Below, piece by piece: positions 60,590-64,000 of a DNA stretch of 64,000 bases; within the stretch, counting starts at the first letter, position 1, and the number at the start of each line of letters is the position of its first letter. This stretch comes from Ophiura sarsii (taxonomy: Eukaryota > Echinodermata > Ophiuroidea > Amphilepidida > Ophiuridae), in contig CM069442.1 of the NCBI GenBank assembly GCA_035610835.1, positions 35,194,452 to 35,258,451 on the forward strand, written 5' to 3'. The position numbers and the translations under genes were made by a program. The notes under the pieces were generated by a model. That model was not told where the DNA came from and searched no databases. It was given only the letters and a program-made list of their open reading frames with translations.

Positions 60590-61603
60590 TCATCGCCGTG
60601 AACTTCGCACTGATAAAGGATAATTATAATGTGAGTGTTATAAGCTATAAATGGCTGAAAACCGTACAGAATTGACCGAGATATGAGCAAAATTATGGCA
60701 ATTTAGGGCCTTTTCAGCCCGGCTTTTGAGACTATTTCATGTTTGTTTTTCTCTGCGTACACTGTAACCATGCAGTCGGCGCGTAGCACATAACGCGTCG
60801 CAGTGCGCCATGCAAAATAAACGCGCACACGCTCTACACCCACGCACCCCTACACACGCGGGCGGGTAAATATTGTAGAAATACGCTGCGCAACACGGGG
60901 TTGGTTATGGTTTAGGCATTGGGGTCGAGATAAGCCTCGGGCGGGCGGAGGCGCGGGGACGGGCGGGGACGGCATGGCGGGCGGGGGGGGGGGGGCAGCG
61001 GGTCATAAGGTTACGAAATAATGTGGTATCTGATAAAACAAAACATGATATGGTGAATCTAAATTACGTAACATGGTGTCAGATGTGGGATTTGATACTG
61101 TATGCGACACGCTGGCGGACAAATATTGGAGAAATACGCCGCGCTACGGGAGATGGTTAAGGTTAGGCCTTGGCGTTGAGATAAGCCGCGGGGTGGGGAA
61201 CTTTAGGCCTTGGGTTGAGATATGACACAGGCGGGGCGGGGCGGTGACGAATGGGGGGGGGGTGTAATGATGTAATGTGGTTTGGGAGGCAGGGGGTTAA
61301 TGAAGAAATGTGATGCTAAATTGCGTAACGGATATGCCACGGGCGGGGCAGGGGCAGGCGGGGAGTGACTGGTGGGCTACGGGAGATGGTTAAGGTTTAG
61401 GCCTTGGAGTTGAAATATGCCACGGGGCGTGGGCGGGCGTGGGTCTTTGAATTAAAACAAAAATGTTTTAGATATTGTTCTATTCCTATGTGTTTCGTTA
61501 TAAATTTTCCAACACTTTTGTGTTGTTTCATTTGTAGGTGTTCTATCTGGTAGGCCCTACTCCCTAGCGGGAGAGCCCGTCCGTAGGACGGGCGTTCCGC
61601 TAG
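60590..61603 (+). mobile_element. Helitron-like element, unit 1 (5' truncated)
   Basis: Ends with the hairpin 'gcccgtccgtaggacgggc' nine bases before CTAG (61,600-61,603), the 3' signature of Helitrons. The body is shared with unit 2 ('aaaccgtacagaattgaccg', 'catgcagtcggcgcg'). The 5' start is missing: similarity to unit 2 begins at 'ccgtgaac'. The interior is G-rich with no coding capacity. Confidence 0.75.
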
Positions 61604-62676
61604 TCTTACTATAATTCACCGTATGTTGTATGTATGTATGTGTGTATGTATGTATGTCTTCTCATTTTGCGTCTAAAAACCGTGAACGTTGCACTGATAA
61701 TAGATGATGACTTGACACGGGTTATAAGCTATAAATGGCCGAAAACCGTACAGAATTGACCGAGATATGAGCAAAATGATGTCCAATTTAGGCCTTTTCA
61801 GCCCGGCTTTTGAGACTAATTTCTACGGGCAATGTTTGTTTTTCTCTGCGTACCCTGTAACCATGCAGTCGGCGCGCGTTACACATAGCGAGCAGCAGTG
61901 CGACATGCAAAATAAACGCGCATACGCACTACAGCCACCGCCACGGGATTTGGTTTCGGTTTAGGCCTTGGGGTTGCATAAGCCACGGGGCGGGGCGATT
62001 AGGGGTTGTGTGTAATGATCCCTTTAGGGCCTAGGCTATGTTATGGTTATGTAGTTAGGGATGGGGTTAATAAAGAAATGTATTATTAAATTGCGTAACG
62101 ATGGTGTCAGATGTGGGATTTGATATTGTTATTGTATATATGTGACACGCGGGCGGACAAATATTGGCGAAGTACGCCGCGGATAGTTAAGGTTAGGCCT
62201 TGGCGTTGAGATAAATTGCGGGCGGGGAACTTTGAGCTTTGGGGTTGAGGTATGCCACGGGGGAGGGGCGGGCGGGGTGGTGACGAATGGGGGTTGTGTG
62301 TAATGATGTTATGTGGTTTGGGAGACAGGGGGTTAATGAACAAATGTCATGCTAAATTGCGTAACGGATATGCCACTGGACGGGGGCGGGCCGGGAGGGG
62401 ACAGGGAGGGGAGGGACGGGTGGGGTACGGGAGATAATTAAGGTGTAGGCCTTGGTGGTGTTGAAATATGCCACGGGGCGTGTGCGGGCGGGGGGTAATT
62501 TTCAATTTTTGAATTAGGCTACAAAACCTTTTGATTTAAAACAAAAATGTTTTAAATATTGTTCTATTCCTATGTGTTTCGTTATACATTTTCAACACTT
62601 TATGTTTGTAGGTGTCTATCTGGTAGGCCCTACTCCCTAGCGGGAGAGCCCGTCCGCAGGACGGGCGTTCCGCTAG
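61604..62676 (+). mobile_element. Helitron-like element, unit 2 (complete, non-autonomous)
   Basis: Starts with 5'-TC ('tcttactataattcaccgta') immediately after the CTAG of unit 1 and ends with hairpin 'gcccgtccgcaggacgggc' and CTAG at 62,673-62,676, followed by T. 1,073 bp, head-to-tail with unit 1. No Rep/helicase frame. Confidence 0.8.
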
Positions 62677-63354
62677 TTCATATAACTTTGCTTAATTTTA
62701 CCTGGGATATGCCTCTGTGGGATATATAATAATATACACATTTTTATCAAATCATGATAGGTATGATTTTTAGTTATAACTTTGGTTTCTCTTGAACATT
62801 ATTATCATACTCACCGTAAGTACTCTCGAAAACATAATGAAATCAAAAACATGTCTGAAGAAACTAGGATGTATCCGCATATCATGAGTGATTACATGTT
62901 TTTCATTCGCAGATATGTCGACCTTTTAAGTCGACCTAATTCCACTTGTAACTCTATGGTATTGATAATATTGATCACATCTGTCATGGGTAATCACTTC
63001 GAGAGGTGCACACGTTGCAAGAGTAAATTATATTGAGGTTGAAGAAGTGCCTCGCGTTGGATCGGGGCACAATCCATTTCCTAATTAAATTTTTAATGCA
63101 TGTTTAAAAATAATAATAGAAAGAAAACATACCGGTTGCAATCTTAAGCATAGTATTGTATTTATTGTTTGAGCACATCCAACTCATGCAACAACCCGTC
63201 TCCTTGTTATTTTTTTTAAAAATGAAATGAACTTATGTTAAAACATTGCCTTTTCAACTATATAGTATAGATTTATGGATGTACTCCAATCACTATAACG
63301 CGAAATGTAACAAAATGTTTTAAAACATGAGAATTCTATAAATAAATATATTGT

Positions 63355-63425
63355 GAAAGCCCCAGATCATGGACAGTACTAGCATCGTCCGATACTGGTA
63401 CACCCAGAATCGTGATACAAAGTCA
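63355..63425 (+). mobile_element. GATACTGG foldback element, copy G (fragment)
   Basis: 'gccccagatcatggacagta' + 'ctagcatcgtccgatactgg' is the left end of the family; similarity is lost after 'gatacaaagtcaattagg'. Confidence 0.65.
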
Positions 63426-64000
63426 ATTAGGAAAAAAAAACTAACTGTAAAGAACGACGGTAGCGCGGGCATCTCGAACGCTAACATGGTCAATACGAGA
63501 GCTATTGAACAGACAGAAGAACAATCACCCGTGGCGAAACCAAGTACTTCTACGCAACGTGAACAATTTGAGTCAGGCGGGATCTACTAAAGTGCTCAAC
63601 AAAAGCAAGTCGTACACTTTGTTTACGTCATTTAAAGTAACTTTCAATTATTTATTTACTAGACAGGCTAGATAGACATTTGAATGAATCTTTTCGGCAC
63701 ATTTTGATACCAAATATAACACATAACAACAAAGATAAATTATGATTAGCACCACTTTTCAAAAGTCACATTTTCAATACACTACGTGGAAGAAATCACC
63801 AATACGCCGTATCAGTCCCGTGTTGATCGCTGCGCATTTCCCCTCAATGGGCGGGCTAATTCAAATTCCAAGTGTCATGAATGGGTGAGGGATATGAATG
63901 TAAAGGGATTTTTTTTTATGGAATGGAGAAACGGCTGTACTGTGTGATTGATTTCTCGCCAGTCAATCCTGGTTATAACAGTGTCACACACGGAGTGAAC

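Larger units (their letters stand above)
44052..63065 (-). repeat. Right arm of large inverted duplication
   Basis: Inverted partner of 8,560-23,655; the blocks are listed under the left arm. It is longer than the left arm because of insertions found only here: MITE 45,066-45,876, LINE 47,501-48,505, tandem-repeat insertion 51,430-52,390, palindromic element 54,498-56,040, minisatellite 56,665-57,285 and Helitron dimer 60,590-62,676. The inner end coincides with the gap. Confidence 0.85.

Overview
The window is metazoan nuclear DNA, most likely from a marine invertebrate. Coding is sparse, introns are spliced with clear GT/AG signals, and the AT-rich intergenic DNA is packed with fragments of RTE-, CR1/L2- and Penelope-like retroelements, tRNA-derived SINEs, mariner-type MITEs and a Helitron. 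The species is inference; an invertebrate deuterostome such as a hemichordate would fit. One scaffold gap of exactly 100 N lies at 43,952-44,051.

Layout. (1) 1-8.5 kb: decayed repeats. (2) 8.56-23.66 kb and 44.05-63.07 kb are the two arms of a large, old inverted duplication, collinear but broken by arm-specific insertions. Each arm carries one intact copy of an unrecognised 154-aa single-exon gene (19,607-20,071 + and 49,702-50,166 -). The copies differ at 28 bases, 19 of them synonymous, with no indel, although the flanks are full of indels. A partial third copy of the upstream part of this module (43.04-43.95 kb) runs into the gap. (3) 23.7-43 kb is the loop between the arms. It holds a broken rhodopsin-class GPCR (29.8-30.7 kb) and a plus-strand multi-exon gene (at least 31,715-42,157). 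Ten exons of that gene can be traced by phase: two TMEM272-like membrane units followed by four RING fingers, three of which are near-identical 189-nt cassette exons in tandem.

The arms work as a natural comparison. Each insertion in one arm can be read against the other arm as an empty site. This gives a TA target duplication for an 811-bp MITE, an empty site for a head-to-tail Helitron dimer, and the probable pre-expansion state of a minisatellite. A separate short element recurs at least seven times. It is built from tandem palindromes of the form CCAGTATCGNNCGATACTGG inside long terminal inverted repeats, and two copies have perfect 8-bp target duplications.

The two arm genes and the TMEM272-like/RING gene are the only loci with good evidence of function. 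No rRNA gene, convincing functional tRNA or CRISPR array was found.
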